DNA of 64,000 nucleotides from Eunapius fragilis (taxonomy: Eukaryota; Porifera; Demospongiae; Spongillida; Spongillidae), in contig OY811972.1 of NCBI GenBank assembly GCA_963681505.1, positions 15,791,110-15,855,109 of the forward strand, written 5' to 3'. Each line of letters begins with the position of its first letter. The first letter of the stretch is position 1. The notes below the pieces were generated by a model that saw nothing but the letters and a program-made list of their open reading frames with translations, did no database searches and had not been told where the DNA came from. Below are positions 23,641 to 35,994 of this stretch, one piece after another. Position numbers and translations under genes: made by a program.

Positions 23641-23761
23641 TTCTAATTAAGCTAAAGTACCTAGAAAATTTTCACAATACGGTCTGGATTGAATTATATC
23701 GGTTAAATGAAAGGGGAAAACCTGCGATGCAACAGTGATTTGGGTGTTAAAAAATTAAGGA

Positions 23762-24062
23762 AACAAGTAAATAAAAACATTCTCTCTGAGAAAGTTGGTG
23801 GGATATAGGTTTTGCAGGCAAATAGTATACTGGTGTAAAAAGCAAGGAAACAAGTTTTATCAGAAGGGAAAATGTAATAGTCCTATATGTAGCACAGAAA
23901 CAGCATATGCCTTAGTCGACGTGTGCTAAATATAGGACTATTACATTTTCCCTTCTGATAAAACTTGTTTCCTTGCTTTTTACACCAGTATACTATTTGC
24001 CTGCAAAACCTACATGTATATCCCACCAACTTTCTCAGAGATAATGTTTTTATTTACTTGTT
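23762..24062. mobile_element. Foldback element, family II, copy 4
   Basis: About 301 bases. The inner arm GCAGGCAAATAGTATACTGG is unique to this copy and exactly complementary to the opposite arm, while the outer AACAAGTAAATAAAAACATT is shared with the family. Confidence 0.88.
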
Positions 24063-24856
24063 TATTTATTTTTTGCGTTAAAGTAACATCCATATCCATA
24101 TTAGGTCAAAAGAATATGATCAATTACACACAAATCTGAGGGGGGCTGTCCAATTTGAGCTAACAGGTCATGGAATGACCTCAATGCCATCTCAGTTGTA
24201 AGTGTACTAGATGCTCCACCTCGCCAGCATACACTATCCTCTCACATTGAAGTAGCTGACTTCAATTCCCTCTTTTCAGATGCCACTATTGTGACAAAGG
24301 CCAGATTGCAGGCTATTTCTGCACCTCAACCCCATGCATGGCTTAAAGTGCAGCCTTCACCAAAGTTAGGTCTTGCATTGGTGCCAGATGAAGCACAGGT
24401 CATTTTAAATGGTGGCTTGGCCTTCCTTTGACACCTGATGGCACTCCATGCCCACTTTGTCATCACCATATGGATGCTTGAGGACACCACATGCTTACTT
24501 GTTGTTCTGGGGGTGATGTGATAACCAGACACAGCCAGCTAAGAGACTGCATTGCTAACTTCTGCCACAAGGCATGCCTTTCCCCACAAATTTAGAAAGG
24601 AAAGTGGCATTCTTCCCAAAGATCAATCAACATCAGCAGACATTCTTGTGGCAAACTGGTTTCTCTCCCGCTCAGCTGCATTTGACATAAAGATAATCAA
24701 GCGGCTCAAACCTGTGGTCATGTAGCAGAGATGGGAGAGAAGAGGCTAAGCACTCTAAAAACGATGAGGCATGTGCCCTTAGAGGATGGGCATGCATCCC
24801 TTTGGTTGTGGAGGTGTTTGGGGGATGGAGCAATGAGGCTATCAATGTGCTTATGT

Positions 24857-25057
24857 TATTATTCTTTCACATGTTAACAATATATACCTTCTTAATCAAT
24901 TGCATTGTTAACAGAGTATCTAGCAAAGAAGCTATCAAGGGTACTACTGGCTGGTTACAAGGATATTTCACTTCGCTGGTTGAAAATTGGCAAGCTTATT
25001 TTCTTTGGACCCCCACATGCTGGGAAAACCACCTTTCGTAAAGAGCTCCTTAGGTAC
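24857..25057 (+). pseudogene. Inverted remnant of a Roc exon start
   Basis: Matches the reverse complement of 28975-29157: intron end, acceptor and the P-loop region (KIGKLIFFGPPHAGKTTF), then stops matching. A small insertion shifts the frame before the P-loop. It is a decayed second copy of the first Roc-COR exon, left after a module duplication and now in reverse orientation. Confidence 0.8.
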
Positions 25058-25239
25058 ACATTATTGAATACAATAATAATAATATGCACATTGAAGTACT
25101 ACAACAACTAAAAGTCACAAGATGTGGTTGGTGGGACACACCTGGCCAACATTGTCCTGGCATTCTGCCTCATGAGGGTGAGGCTAACCTCATTTAGAGG
25201 TCCACACAGCTGAGTGCTACTTTTTTTTAAGGGTTGAAA

Positions 25240-26383
25240 GATACTGGTCCTCTTAATGAAATCTATTTTCAGCTACATTACATGCATTGGACTCAAGCTG
25301 TTACCAACAGCTCACATGCCATTAATTAATTTATTAGTCAAACCAGGCAATTTTAAAACCACACATTTAAGGTTCTGATTTATACTTGATACTTAACTCA
25401 TTCTACCGGACTGAATCTCATGTTTCCAAACCTTCCTCCTCCCATGTGAATATTGTTACTAGATCCATTCCTGAATTTCTGGATATGCCCCCTGCATGCT
25501 TGTACAAGACCCTACTCTTCCCCACAACTTACAGGGAGGCTGCAGCACATGTCATTTATAAATTTTATTTTCTAAAAGTGTTGGATTTTAAATAACATAA
25601 GTGTTTTTGCTATAGTTTTACGTGTTAAGTTTTCATATAAATGTGCATTGTTGTCGTGCACATACGTCAATCTATCGTACTGTGTCGTCAAGCAAGATCT
25701 CTTTTAAATAAATTTCAGTATGCTGAAAGAAGCCCTTTGATATTTTTACTGTTGCGCAGTGAGGAGCTTCACAGTGGTAGCAGCTGTAGTGACGATGTGA
25801 TGACCATGACTATACAATGCATCAAGTATAGCCTTGTCTATAATGAGGATGCCCTCGTTCCCACGACTGTAAATACCTCATCAGACCTAGTTTCCAACCC
25901 AGAACAGCTGTAAAGCAGTATTCATATAGGATTGAGCTGCATAATTTTTTTTCTGTGTGCCAATGATCTTACAGCTGCGGTTCACGATACTTATATAACA
26001 CTATAAATGAACACTTTAGATTAGGGCTAAAATAATCTGTATAACATTTAAAACATTGGCGATCACTTTTAAAACTCAATGTGGTGCAAAGAGCTAGGCA
26101 ATAAACAGATATTTATTTCAGAAAAACAATATTAATAGTCCATTCAGTCCTAAAAAATAATTCTGGAATGATCTCAATTTTGAAATCTGGGCTACAACCC
26201 ATGATGTTTATTTAACAAACAAAAGTAAATAATATTCATAGATTAATTATTCAGAGCAGTATACTTTGTAAACTATTATGGTTATTGATGATAACATAAC
26301 CCAAATAAATACAAGTAATTGCAATAAGGTCTAATGATTTGAAGGTATTGACTAACATGCTGTAAATAGCACATTATACTCAC
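25240..26383. repeat. Duplicated intron flanking FN3 exons, copy A
   Basis: Matches 29160-29397 and then 32580-33675 in the same order and direction. The gap between those two blocks is the LINE at 29400-32580. It shows that the block of FN3 exon, intron and Roc exon was tandemly duplicated. No coding exon was seen here. Confidence 0.8.
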
Positions 26384-26665
26384 CATCTTCAAGTGTGCTG
26401 GCAGTGATTGAAGTGCTGTACTCCCCATAATCCACTGTCTTGGCCCTCACACGAATGGTGTACTCAGTGTGTGGTCTTAGACCAGTCAGCTCAGTACTGG
26501 TAGTATTTCCAGCAATATCATCAAGGCATTCACTTTCACCATGTGGAGTGTAGCTGACTTGATAGCCTCTGATAATACCATTTACATCATGTGGTGGCTT
26601 CCAAGATATGGTCATGGATGTAGCTTTGACATTGTCAGCCTTTAATCCAATTGGAGGAGAAGGAA
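26384..26665 (-). CDS. FN3 domain exon after the first Roc-COR module
   Basis: 94 codons, phase 1-1, acceptor CTCACCAG, donor GTGAGTATA. Motifs MTISWKPPHDVNG, GYQVSYTPHG and ECLDDIAGN. Paralogous to the exon at 33676 through the module duplication. Confidence 0.9.
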
Positions 26666-26869
26666 CTGGTGAGGGAGAAAATATTACAATAAGTAAGTTT
26701 GCATTTGTCTATACGAAAGGAATCACAAATAAAAACACTACTAAGCAGAGATACTACTGGAATTGAGTACTTTCATTGTTAAGCCATGCATGATATGAGT
26801 CTCACAGACATACTATTTGGTAATCCTTTCAACAAATGATAAATTACAGGAACATAGTCACATGCTTAC

Positions 26870-26894
26870 CATCCTTGTGTTCAACAGGTTCAAC
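26870..26894 (-). CDS. 25-nt microexon after COR domain
   Basis: VEPVEHKD plus one base, between acceptor CACTTAG and donor GTAAGC. It takes the reading frame from the phase 0 donor of the Roc-COR exon (SWFCK) to the phase 1 acceptor of the FN3 exon at 26665. Without it the two exons would not join in frame, which is why it is believed. Confidence 0.65.
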
Positions 26895-26981
26895 CTAAGT
26901 GAAGGAAGTAAAACCAAATCAATTAACATACAGTAAGCCACAAATTGCTGGAAATAAAATTTTGAAGGTATTTGTGCATAC

Positions 26982-29110
26982 CTTACAAAACCATGACTTC
27001 TGTAGTTTGGTTAATCCAATTTGCTTATTGGTCAGATGGCACTTCATTTTCTCATAGTCACCACCTTCAAGCTTTGCCATGTGCTCAACAGCAACACCAC
27101 ATGTACAATAGAGTCCATAAGATGGAAGGCTGTATTGTAAGTCATTACAAACATTTGTGAATGATTCACTCACAGCTTTATAAAAACGAAATCTGACATC
27201 TGGGATGTTTATCTCATTAACGCACACCTCATAATAAGCATCAAAAGCAGTGAATACTATGTCACATGATGTTTCTGACCACAAATAACGGAAGCACATC
27301 TTGTTTTTAAACTGTGAAAGAGACATATTGATTTCCCAGTTGTGTCTATTAACAAGCCTGTTGGAAACTGCACAGAAGAATCCAATAGGACAATAGCCAT
27401 GCTCAAATGTCACTAGTAAAGAACATGAGTTATTGCAAACATTGTAAGCTGGTTCAGTTTGTGGCAGCAAAGAAGGCATGAAGAAAGTATCAGAGCTTAT
27501 AACAGAAATAATATGGCAATGTTTCATCAGAGACCGTAGTTGGTCAAAATTTAGGCATTTATTATCGAAACTACATAAATTTTTCATCTCTACCAATCCA
27601 TTCGTATTGCTTTTTCTATCTGGCTTGCTGCAGTCACAGAAATACTGTCGAATGACTTCTGAAATTGAATCAAGGATCGGCTGGAAGTTAGTAATAACCC
27701 AGCTATTGAGTTCAGGAATATTTGAATAATAGAGCAATGTGCCTGCTTTGTAGTGTAAAAAATAAAGGATAACATCGATTTCATCCTCCTGTATGCCACA
27801 TACTTTGGCTATTTCATAACATTTTGATCTTTCAACTTTATGCAACCCTTCTAACTCAGCATATTTATGCACAGCAAAGTCAAATACCAGCCAGGGACCT
27901 GGGATACCATCGGGAAGTGTTTCGGATAACAATTCTTCGATTCCTTCTTCAATTTTTCTTTTCACATTTATTATGCTTTTATCATCATATTTGGCAATTA
28001 CAGTAATAAAATCATCCATTTTTTTCATTTTTAACCAATCCACGACTTGTGGTCCAAATGCTTTTGATTCATCTAATAAGCTTTGATATAATGACTCAGT
28101 TTTCCATTTTATTTCTTTCATCTTGTCCTCTTCCGAGCCCTCCAGCATATCCTTATGTGTACCAATTAGCAATAGTTCAGATTTAGAATCAAACTGTAAT
28201 GTAGGATGAGATTGAATTTTTGTTGATAAGTAAAATTGGCTTGATATTGCATGAGAAATAAAATCTTTGACAACATAAGTACTATCTGGCCATGTTTGCT
28301 CCACTCCATTAATTGGCTGATACTGAGCATTGTAAGATATTTTTGGGTTATCTGTTAGTTTAAAAATGAGAAGTCTTAGAGAAAAACCACTGATTAGAAG
28401 AGGGAAAATTTCTTGAAAAGTGGGTTGTCCACCTCCATCAATAACTTGTAGAAGGATTGCATTGTCAAGAATGTGAGCCATATCCATGACCTTTGACCAA
28501 TCCCTATATTTAATTGCTTCTAAGAAAAGATTTTTTAAGTCCACCTGTGAGCTGCTTACTTTTTCATGTACCCCAGTGGTATCTGCAGCTAAATGGCTAC
28601 CTTGCATTTTTTCTTCCTCTTCAGTTTGCACTGTGGCTTTCGCTGGCTTTGATATGCTGACGGTAGTAGTAGTAGTCGTATTATATCCATCATCTTGGTA
28701 CTCGGTAATAGAAACTGGAGTAGGTATCAGTGGCTTCTTTTCCCTAGTGTTGTATATTTGCACATCTTGAGGTCTGATTTTATTTTTGGATAATTCAATG
28801 TCTAGTGATTGCAAAAGTGTTTTTGCTATGTCATCTAATTCTTGGAAAGTCCAACTCCATTCATTGTCTTTTTCAATAGCCAATAAACGGGTAATCAAAA
28901 TAGGACTACCAATCTCTGCAATTGGTGTACTTGGTTCAGGGGTGATGCACTTTTGTGGTTTATTCATTGTGTACCTAAGGAGCTCTTTAAGAAGGGTGGT
29001 TTTCCCAGCACGTGGGGGTCCAAAGAAAATAAGCTTGCCAATTTTCAAACGGCGAAATGAAATATCTTTGTAACCAGCCAGTACCCTTGATAGCTTCTTT
29101 GCTAGATATT
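26982..29110 (-). CDS. First Roc-COR module, single exon
   Basis: A 2129-base exon from acceptor TGTTAACAG, encoding about 709 residues beginning EYLAKKLSRVLAGYKD. The Roc motifs are G1 FFGPPRAGKTTLLKELL (about residues 29-45), G3 VIDGGGQPTFQEIFPLL (about 220-235) and G4 LLLIGTHKDM (about 315-325). The long C-terminal half fits a COR region (for example HGYCPIGFFCAV). Between G1 and G3 lies a variable polar linker rich in Thr and Glu. The donor is phase 0 into the 25-nt microexon. Upstream, a 4.6 kb intron containing a LINE leads to the FN3 exon at 33676, whose phase fits. Family assignment rests on these GTPase motifs and the size of the region after them. Confidence 0.87.
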
Positions 29111-29399
29111 CTGTTAACAATGCAATTGATTTAAAAGTTAACACGTGAAAGAATAATAAAATACTGGTCATCTTAATGAAATCTATTTTCAGCTACATTA
29201 CATGTGTTGGTCTTATGCTGTTACCAACAGCTCACATGCCATTAATAAATTTCTTAGTCAAACCAGGTAATTTTAGAACCACACATTTAGAGTTTTGATT
29301 TATATCTCATTCCACCTGACTGAATCTCATGTTTCCAAACATCCCTCTTCCCATGTGAATATATTGTTATTAGATTCATTTCTGGATATGCATGCTGTG

Positions 29400-32300
29400 A
29401 TTATTATTATTATTTAAATCTCATACATTTTTTTCCCAACTACATTTAACTAAATGATAACACAAACTTCATAAAAAAACTCTTCCTCATCACTGTCCAC
29501 CTTCATTGTCCCCAACACGGAAGCTGCATTGCCCCGTTGGACGGCAACTGATAGTCTCTGGGTAAGGTAAGCATAGGAGTTAGCTTCACCAGACACCTGC
29601 CTCAACCGATGGCCCAACTCTTTAAGGAACTCAGTTGTCCTTGGTCCAAACACTCCAGTCGTCTCTATTGCCACTGGAGTGAAAAAGTTACATGAGTCAA
29701 GGTGTTTATATTTCTGCACCTTCCTATCTTCAGCCTGTTGAGCAACTGCTCCAACTTGCTGTGCAGCAATTGTAGAGTAAGATGGTGCAAAAGCATCTGG
29801 ACACGTTGCATCCCACACTAGAAGTTGGCCACATTTCCAAGGGACAATTGAGACACCATCACGTAGCTTCCCATCTGAGTGATACAGACCCGAAGGCTCC
29901 AGACGTGATGGAACATGTGCCACAGCCAAAGCTCCGTGTATGATGTCATTAACAGCTGAATGGCTTTGGTACCGTCTTGTGCTCTTTCCGCAGCTTAAGC
30001 CATGTGTGGTAAACTGAGAAACCTCTGCCCCACAGTGTTGGCAGGTATGACTTCTGCATAGAGGTAATCCTAGACATAGTCCCATAGAGATTCTCAGTGG
30101 CATCATCCATGCGTAGTCACAGTGATGATATTGGTAGGGCATTTAACCATGCGCCAGACTCCTTACAAGATGCTGCTAGGAAATGCGCTCCATGCATTTG
30201 ATCAGAGGATAGTGCGTCTACAATAGAAGATAATCTTTGTGAATCCCATGTCTTCTGATGATGAGCAGCAGCATCAGTGGGGGGTTGTTCTTGACACCCT
30301 TGGGACCAGGCGGCAAGAGCCTCATCCACATAGCTTAGCTGGGGTGGTTGCATATTTGCGGGCAGAATTAGGTGAGCAAGTTCGGAGGAGGCTGCAGCTG
30401 AAGCCAAGAAGGCAGAAGGTGCCAGCTGCATAGTGCTCCGAATTCCAAGCCCACCATGACACACAGGCAAAGTGGATTGTGTCCAAGAGGGGTCACTTTC
30501 AGCCAGTTGGATATTAAAAGAGCTACAGATCGTTGCTCTTAGTTCATCATCATAAATCTTTAAATTGGACGAGAGAAAGCAAGGTGACGTTCTGAGAAGG
30601 TACAGAAGTTTAGGTATGGCTAAAGGGTAACGCAATAGGAGATAGGGCATCATGACAAGTGAGTTTCTCACGAAGGCACTTCAGCATGGCGATCTTGGTA
30701 TCAATGGCAACAGTAATGGAACCAGTATCACCAATTGGTGAGCCCAATAGTGTGGCATCAGCTGCATTAACCACACGTATCCCAGATAGAGCAGACTGTA
30801 TGGGGATGAGATCTGAGTTAATACCTATCACTTCAGATTTTAGGGGATTGAGCTCTAGACCAACAATTCCAGCTTCTTTCTTGATCACCTCAATGTCATG
30901 AAGAACATCTGACAGAACCCCTCCCAGAGAGTGCCATCATCTAGGTAGGAAATGCACAATTCAGACTTCAGCTGGGAGCACACATGATGAATTGTGAGGC
31001 AGAAAAGGAGTGGCCCAAGAGGATCCCCTTGTTGGACCCCCTCTGATGACTGGATAATTTTGTCACTCCAAAACAAAGACGAGGGGAAGAATATACAGAA
31101 TGGACAAAAGGATAAATACTGGGAGCCAAGTGTTGCCCCGCCTCTAGCATTTTATCCCTGCGAATAGAATTGAAAGCATTTCTGAAGTCCAGCTTCAGTA
31201 ATACTTTGCTGGAACCAATGATTCTGAGGTAGCATGCACCGCTGCTCCAGCTCCCTGGCTAACACCATAACCAAGTTGCCATGGGGATAACAATGTGGCC
31301 ATTTCAACCATCACTTTTCCACTGGCCCACCTTTGCTGCAAGGCGACGGAGGGTACAGCCGACTACTATTGGTCTGATTCCTCCTCCTTTCTTTTCTAAC
31401 GCAATCAGAGAAGCGCCAAAGAAAAAATGCCGGATTGAGGGCGGTGTTTGTCCAGAGAGGATAAAACTGATGATGGAACTTAAGGCTTCACTAGGGCTGT
31501 GCCACCTGAGTGGGCAGATGGGCTGACCATGTCTTTAAGATGTTGTGGCCTTAGACCAGGCCCTCCTGCAGAGCCACAACTGGAAGGACTGGATGGCTCT
31601 GTCAATCTCATCAGAAGACACAGGCATACTTGGTTGTGGGTCACTTGCCAGAGTTGGAATCACAGCTTCAGGGTGTAAAATTGGATGTTTCTGAAGCAAA
31701 TCAGCGAAGGTAGTGGCGTTCTCTGGGGCAACTTTATCATCAGATGTAGCTAGTCAAATAGCACCCTTGAAACTCCTTCCTCAATTTTAGCTGACACACG
31801 AGTTGCCAAGTATTCCAACGGATCTTTGTGCTTCTTGAGAACAGGCTTTTGTCTTGGAGGCTGCAGAGGGTCTCATTCGTTCCTTATCGGGTTGTTAACT
31901 ATTTTGGAGAGGGAACGACAGCAGCCACCTCTTGGTGGAACTGAAAGGCAATGCGTACTAAAAAGGAATAAGCGATGCCATGAGGAGGAATCGCTGCAGC
32001 TTAGTATGGTATTGAGAATCGAGGCTAATTTGGTAGCAGACTGCTCCCAACAAGCGCATGGTATGCGCCTCAGTATCTTAACAGGAGCCGGGTCTTGGCG
32101 GTAGGTTGTGACAAGCGGACAAGGCTGCAACTTGACAATGAGAACTTGCCTCTGCAGATGTTACATCTAAGTCTGATGGAGGTGACAGCATTGAAGAGGG
32201 GACTGATGATGGTGGATTTGAAAATGGTTGTAATGGCGGTGTTGACTGCTGCAAAGTTGACTGGGGCAGCTGCGATTGAATACTGAGCTGCAACAAGGTA

Positions 32301-32580
32301 TCTTGCGAATCTAACTGTGGAACTGGCTGGGAAGCTGATACTGAATGTAGATTGTGACAGCTTCCATGATTAAGAGGGTGGCAACTAATGCATCGCCACT
32401 TCGCTCTCGCACATACGCAACGCTTACAGCGAGCACTATTTCCATTACAATTACAGCAACGAGACTACCAAGCTGTGTTAGTGTTTGCGAACTTTGTGGG
32501 CTGGGCTGGCTGCGGTTAGACATGTCTATGAATGCCTAATACGGTACCCCAAATGCTCGACTCGCCATTGAAGTTGAACA
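29400..32580 (-). mobile_element. LINE retrotransposon (RLE-type), nearly full length, decayed
   Basis: From 5' to 3' on the minus strand it holds an N-terminal Cys cluster near 32355-32461 (RCCNCNGNSARCKRCVCARA), a Gln/Pro/Ser-rich region, reverse transcriptase with GVQQGDPLGPLLFCL and the catalytic YLDDGT (about 30900-31030), and VCHGGLGIRSTMQLAP. Next come a CxxC-HxxxxC zinc finger (HTCQHCGAEV then HGLSC) and an endonuclease-like DGKLRDGVSIVPW...LLVWDAT. The 3' end carries (AAT)n. Several frame breaks are present, so it is dead. It has no long terminal repeats. Its borders are set by the empty site in the paralogous intron near 25490-25520. Placement among RLE-type LINEs is inference. Confidence 0.8.
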
Positions 32581-33675
32581 CTATAAGGCCCTACTCTCCT
32601 CCATAATTGAGGCTGCTGCACATGTAATTTATAAATTTCATTTTCTAAAAGTATTGGATAATATAAGTGTTTTTGCTGCGATTTATTTATAAATGCGCAT
32701 TGTTATTGTGTGCATCTGTCAATCTGTCCTACTGTGTCATCAAGCTTGATCCTTCTAAAGTATGGCTGAAGTAAGCCCTTATATTTTTTTACTGTTGCGC
32801 AGTGAGGAGCTTCACAGTGGTAGCAGCTGACGAAGAATACACAGATGATGACCCTGACTATACAATGCATCGAGCATAGCCTTGTCTATAATGAGGATGC
32901 CCTTGTTCCCACAGCTGTAAATACCTTATCAGACTTAGTTTCCAACCCAGAACAGCCGTAAAGCAGGGTCCATATAGGATTGATGCTGCATAATTTTTTT
33001 CTGTTTGCCAATGTTCTTAGCTGCGGTTCACGATACTTATAAAACGCACTTGCTACGTATAAATGAACACTTTAGATTACAGTAGGGCTGAAATAATCTG
33101 CATAACATTTACAACATTGGCGATCACTTTTAAAACTCAATGTGGTGCAAAAAGCTTGGCAATGAACAGAAATTTTTTTCAGAAAAACAATATTAATGGT
33201 CCCTTCAGTCTTGAACAAAAAATCTGGAATGATCTCAATTTTCAAATCTGGGCTACAACCATGATTATTTAACGAACAAAAGTAATTAATATTCTTTGAT
33301 TACTGAAGGCAGAAAGCACAGGGCCAATGATGCAAAATGCAAAGAACTCGGCTGGTTGTGTGATCCCCTGGTAGCAGAGACTTATGGTGCAACTCAACCT
33401 CCATCTAGTGAGGGCCAATGCCACTGCCATCCTCACCAGATGAATTAACATTAACTATAGGCTATGTTTAAGATTGTACCCATGTGTATGTATTGTAATA
33501 TGTTAAAATAATAATAGTATTCATAGATTAATCACTCAGAGCAGCATACTTCGTAAACTATTATGGTTATTGATGATACATATAACCCTAATCCTAACCC
33601 AAACAAGTAATTGCAATAAGATCTGATGATGTAAAGCTATTGACTAACATGCTGTAAATAGCACACTATGCTCAC
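32580..33675. repeat. Duplicated intron flanking FN3 exons, copy B (right part)
   Basis: Matches 25510-26383. Relative to that copy it carries an extra LINE scrap at about 33294-33515. Confidence 0.78.
33294..33515 (+). mobile_element. 5'-truncated LINE insertion
   Basis: About 220 bases encoding DAKCKELGWLCDPLVAETYG, the extreme C-terminus of the same LINE family as 21590-24853, then an A/T-rich tail ending AATAATAATAG. The paralogous intron at about 26225-26245 shows the empty site. Confidence 0.7.
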
Positions 33676-33957
33676 CATCTTCAAGTGTGCTGGCAATGAT
33701 TGGAGTGCTGTTGTCCCCATAATCCACTGTCTCGGCCATCCCACGTATGGTGTACTCAGTGTGTGGTCTTAGACCAGTCAGCTCAGTACTGGTAGCATTT
33801 TTAGCTACATCATGAAGCCATTCACTTTCACCATGTGGAGAGTAGCTGACTTGATAACCACTGATGATACCATTTACATCATGTGGTGGTTGCCAAGATA
33901 AGGTCATGGATGTAGCTTTGACATTGTCAGCTTTAAATCCAATTGGAGGAGAAGGAA
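33676..33957 (-). CDS. FN3 domain exon preceding the first Roc-COR module
   Basis: 94 codons, phase 1-1, acceptor TCGCCAG. Variants FKADNVKATSMTLSW, EWLHDVAKNATS and TIRGMAETVDYGDNS. It joins in phase to the Roc exon at 29110 (LED then EYLAKK). Confidence 0.88.
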
Positions 33958-34991
33958 CTGGCGAGGGAAAAAAATAAATTACAATACTAGTACATATTAA
34001 TGTTAAATTGACGTTACTATAACTACATGTATACGTAGACAATATTGGTCAAAATCATCCACACATAGACACCCATTCAAAGCAAGTTTCGCGTATTAAT
34101 ATCCTGCAAAAATGTTCATTGTCTTATTGAGCCATCTGAAAAGGTTAAACATCACGTGGGTGTAGGTAGCAGTTTTTAGTTCATTTTATTGTTCATGAAA
34201 TAGTCGCTTCAAATGGCTAAGAATATTTAAATAATGAAAGTAATGAGAGGTCCGAGAACCAGTACATGTGCCAAAAAGTGGTAACAATGATCGAGGAAGG
34301 AGTGCATCACCTATCACCTTTCGTACCAAATGCTACGAACTGATTATACCAAGGAATGTAGGCCTCTAATCGAAAATAGTACCCATACAGAGAGATAGGA
34401 GGGTTACAAAAGGCAGGGTCAACATATGTATGAGCTCAGAGGCATGAGAAGTAGTAGGCCACTTTTTAAAGTGGGATAATGGAAGGCAATATAGAAGATG
34501 GAGTCATGTGGAGTCGAAGTTTGAAAACCCTTTTCACATCCTGGGTGGCCATCATACAGACAAAAAAAAACTAAAGTTACCAGTATTATCACCTTATTTG
34601 TAGAAACTGGTCTCACAGTCCCCTACAGCAGATAAAATAAAGTCACCGCTTTTATCTCACTTTTGTATGGCAAGCGTGACATCATCCCTATAATAGCTGG
34701 TACAAGGGTCATCTTGATGGGTTCATTTATTGGATGATGAGGACAATGGAGCTTTTAATTCATTAGTTTCAATATTATCACAGTAGATGCATGCACACAC
34801 ATACATTACACTGGCAGATAGTGGTTATTTCTAATAGAGTTATATTCAGACACCACAGATCTAATTTATAATGAAGGTCTAAGGCTGTTTCAGTGTTGAG
34901 TGTTGTGAATAGTTATCAGAAGTGTAGTTAGACTATGAATTTGTTTTTTTTTTCTATTTATAATTTTTCAAGTGTAAAATAAAACACTTAC

Positions 34992-35273
34992 CATCTTCAA
35001 GTGTTCTGGCAGTGATTGGAATGCTGTACTCCCCATAATCCACTGTCTTGGCCCTCACACGTATGGTGTACTCAGTGTGTGGTCTTAGACCAGTCAGCTC
35101 AGTACTGGTAGTATTTCCAGCAATATCATGAAGGCATTCACTTTCACCATGTGGAGTGTAGCTAACTTGATAGCCTCTGATGCTATAATTCACATCATGT
35201 GGTGACTTCCAAGATATAGTCATGGATGTAGCTTTGATATTGTCAGCCTTCAGTCCAATTGGAGGAGGAGGAA
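34992..35273 (-). CDS. FN3 domain exon
   Basis: 94 codons, phase 1-1, donor GTAAGTG, acceptor TCACCAG. Motifs MTISWKSPHDVNYSIRGYQ and TEYTIRVRAKTVDYGEYS. About 500 bases of flanking intron are shared with the FN3 units on either side (about 34230-34720 and 35340-35850), so this is also a tandem duplication, older than the array. Confidence 0.88.
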
Positions 35274-35994
35274 CTGGTGAGAGAAAAGTTACTGTATAAA
35301 ATGTGTTGCCCAAAATAAAAGTTCCATTCAAAATAGTATATGATAACTCTAAATGTGCCAACAAGTGGTAGCAATGATCGAGGAAGGAGTGCATTGTATG
35401 TACCCACATCATCCTCAGACCCTACGACCTTTCGTACCACATGCTACTGAACTGATTATACTGAGGAATGTAGACCCCCAATCCAAAATAGTACCCATAC
35501 AGAGGGATAGGAGGGCTACATAAGGCGGGGTCAAAATTCATTATGATACAGAGACATTTGTACAAGCTCAAAGGCATGGGAAGTAGTCTGCCACTTTTAA
35601 AAGTGGGATAATGGAAGGCAATGTTGAAGATGGAAGTCATGTGGAGTCGAAGTTTGAAAACCCTTTTTGCATCCTGGCCATCATAGAGACCCAAGTCACC
35701 AATATTATCACCTCATTTTGTAGAAACTGGTTCTACAGCCAAAAAAATAAGTCTAACTATGAATGGAAAGCATGACATCATCCTTACATTAGGTGGTACA
35801 ATGATCATCTTGATGGGTTCATTTATTTGGCGATGAGGACAAGCTTGGTAATGCACACAGGTTATGCAACAGTGACTTTAGAATGAACTAGTTGTTGTTA
35901 CCTCCTTTCCGATCCCTGGTGTAGTTAGGCTATGAATTTGTTTTTTCACCCCTCTATTTATAACTTTTCATGTGTAGAATAATTAATGACTTAC

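Larger units (their letters stand above)
22185..24180 (+). mobile_element. TIR DNA transposon T, copy 2, inserted in the LINE
   Basis: Ends GGGTCATACCATG and CATGGAATGACC belong to inverted terminal repeats of about 100 bases (shared TCAGATTTGTGTGTAATTGA). It interrupts the LINE reading frame between AVNAYNAKV and LNAISVVSVLD. Inside it lie an inverted repeat C (23243-23640) and a family II foldback element (23762-24062), so at least three rounds of nested insertion are visible. No clear target duplication or transposase was found. Confidence 0.72.
21590..24853 (+). mobile_element. LINE (RLE-type) fragment split by transposon T
   Basis: Two blocks, 21590-22184 and 24181-24853, encode the C-terminal part of a non-LTR retrotransposon polyprotein. 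Recognisable pieces are PRPCASFCKLAHLARQHLL, LIHGGLGLRSLHRHAPAA, LDAPPRQHTLSSHIEVADFN, the Cys/His cluster CPLCHHHMDA...GHHMLTC, the endonuclease-like ADILVANWFLSRSAAFD and LRGWACIPLVVEVFGGW near the end. Several stops and frame changes show it is dead. The 5' reverse transcriptase part is absent. It lies within an intron of the Roc-COR/FN3 gene, in the opposite orientation. Confidence 0.75.

Noticed and set aside
29091-29171. Hydrophobic N-terminus (MTSILLFFHVLTF) before the first Roc domain
   Set aside because: It lies upstream of a strong acceptor (TGTTAACAG at 29111) whose phase fits the preceding FN3 exon, so this stretch is intron, not a signal anchor.
33584-33604. Telomere-like CCTAA repeats
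   Set aside because: Only two or three imperfect units, inside an intron.
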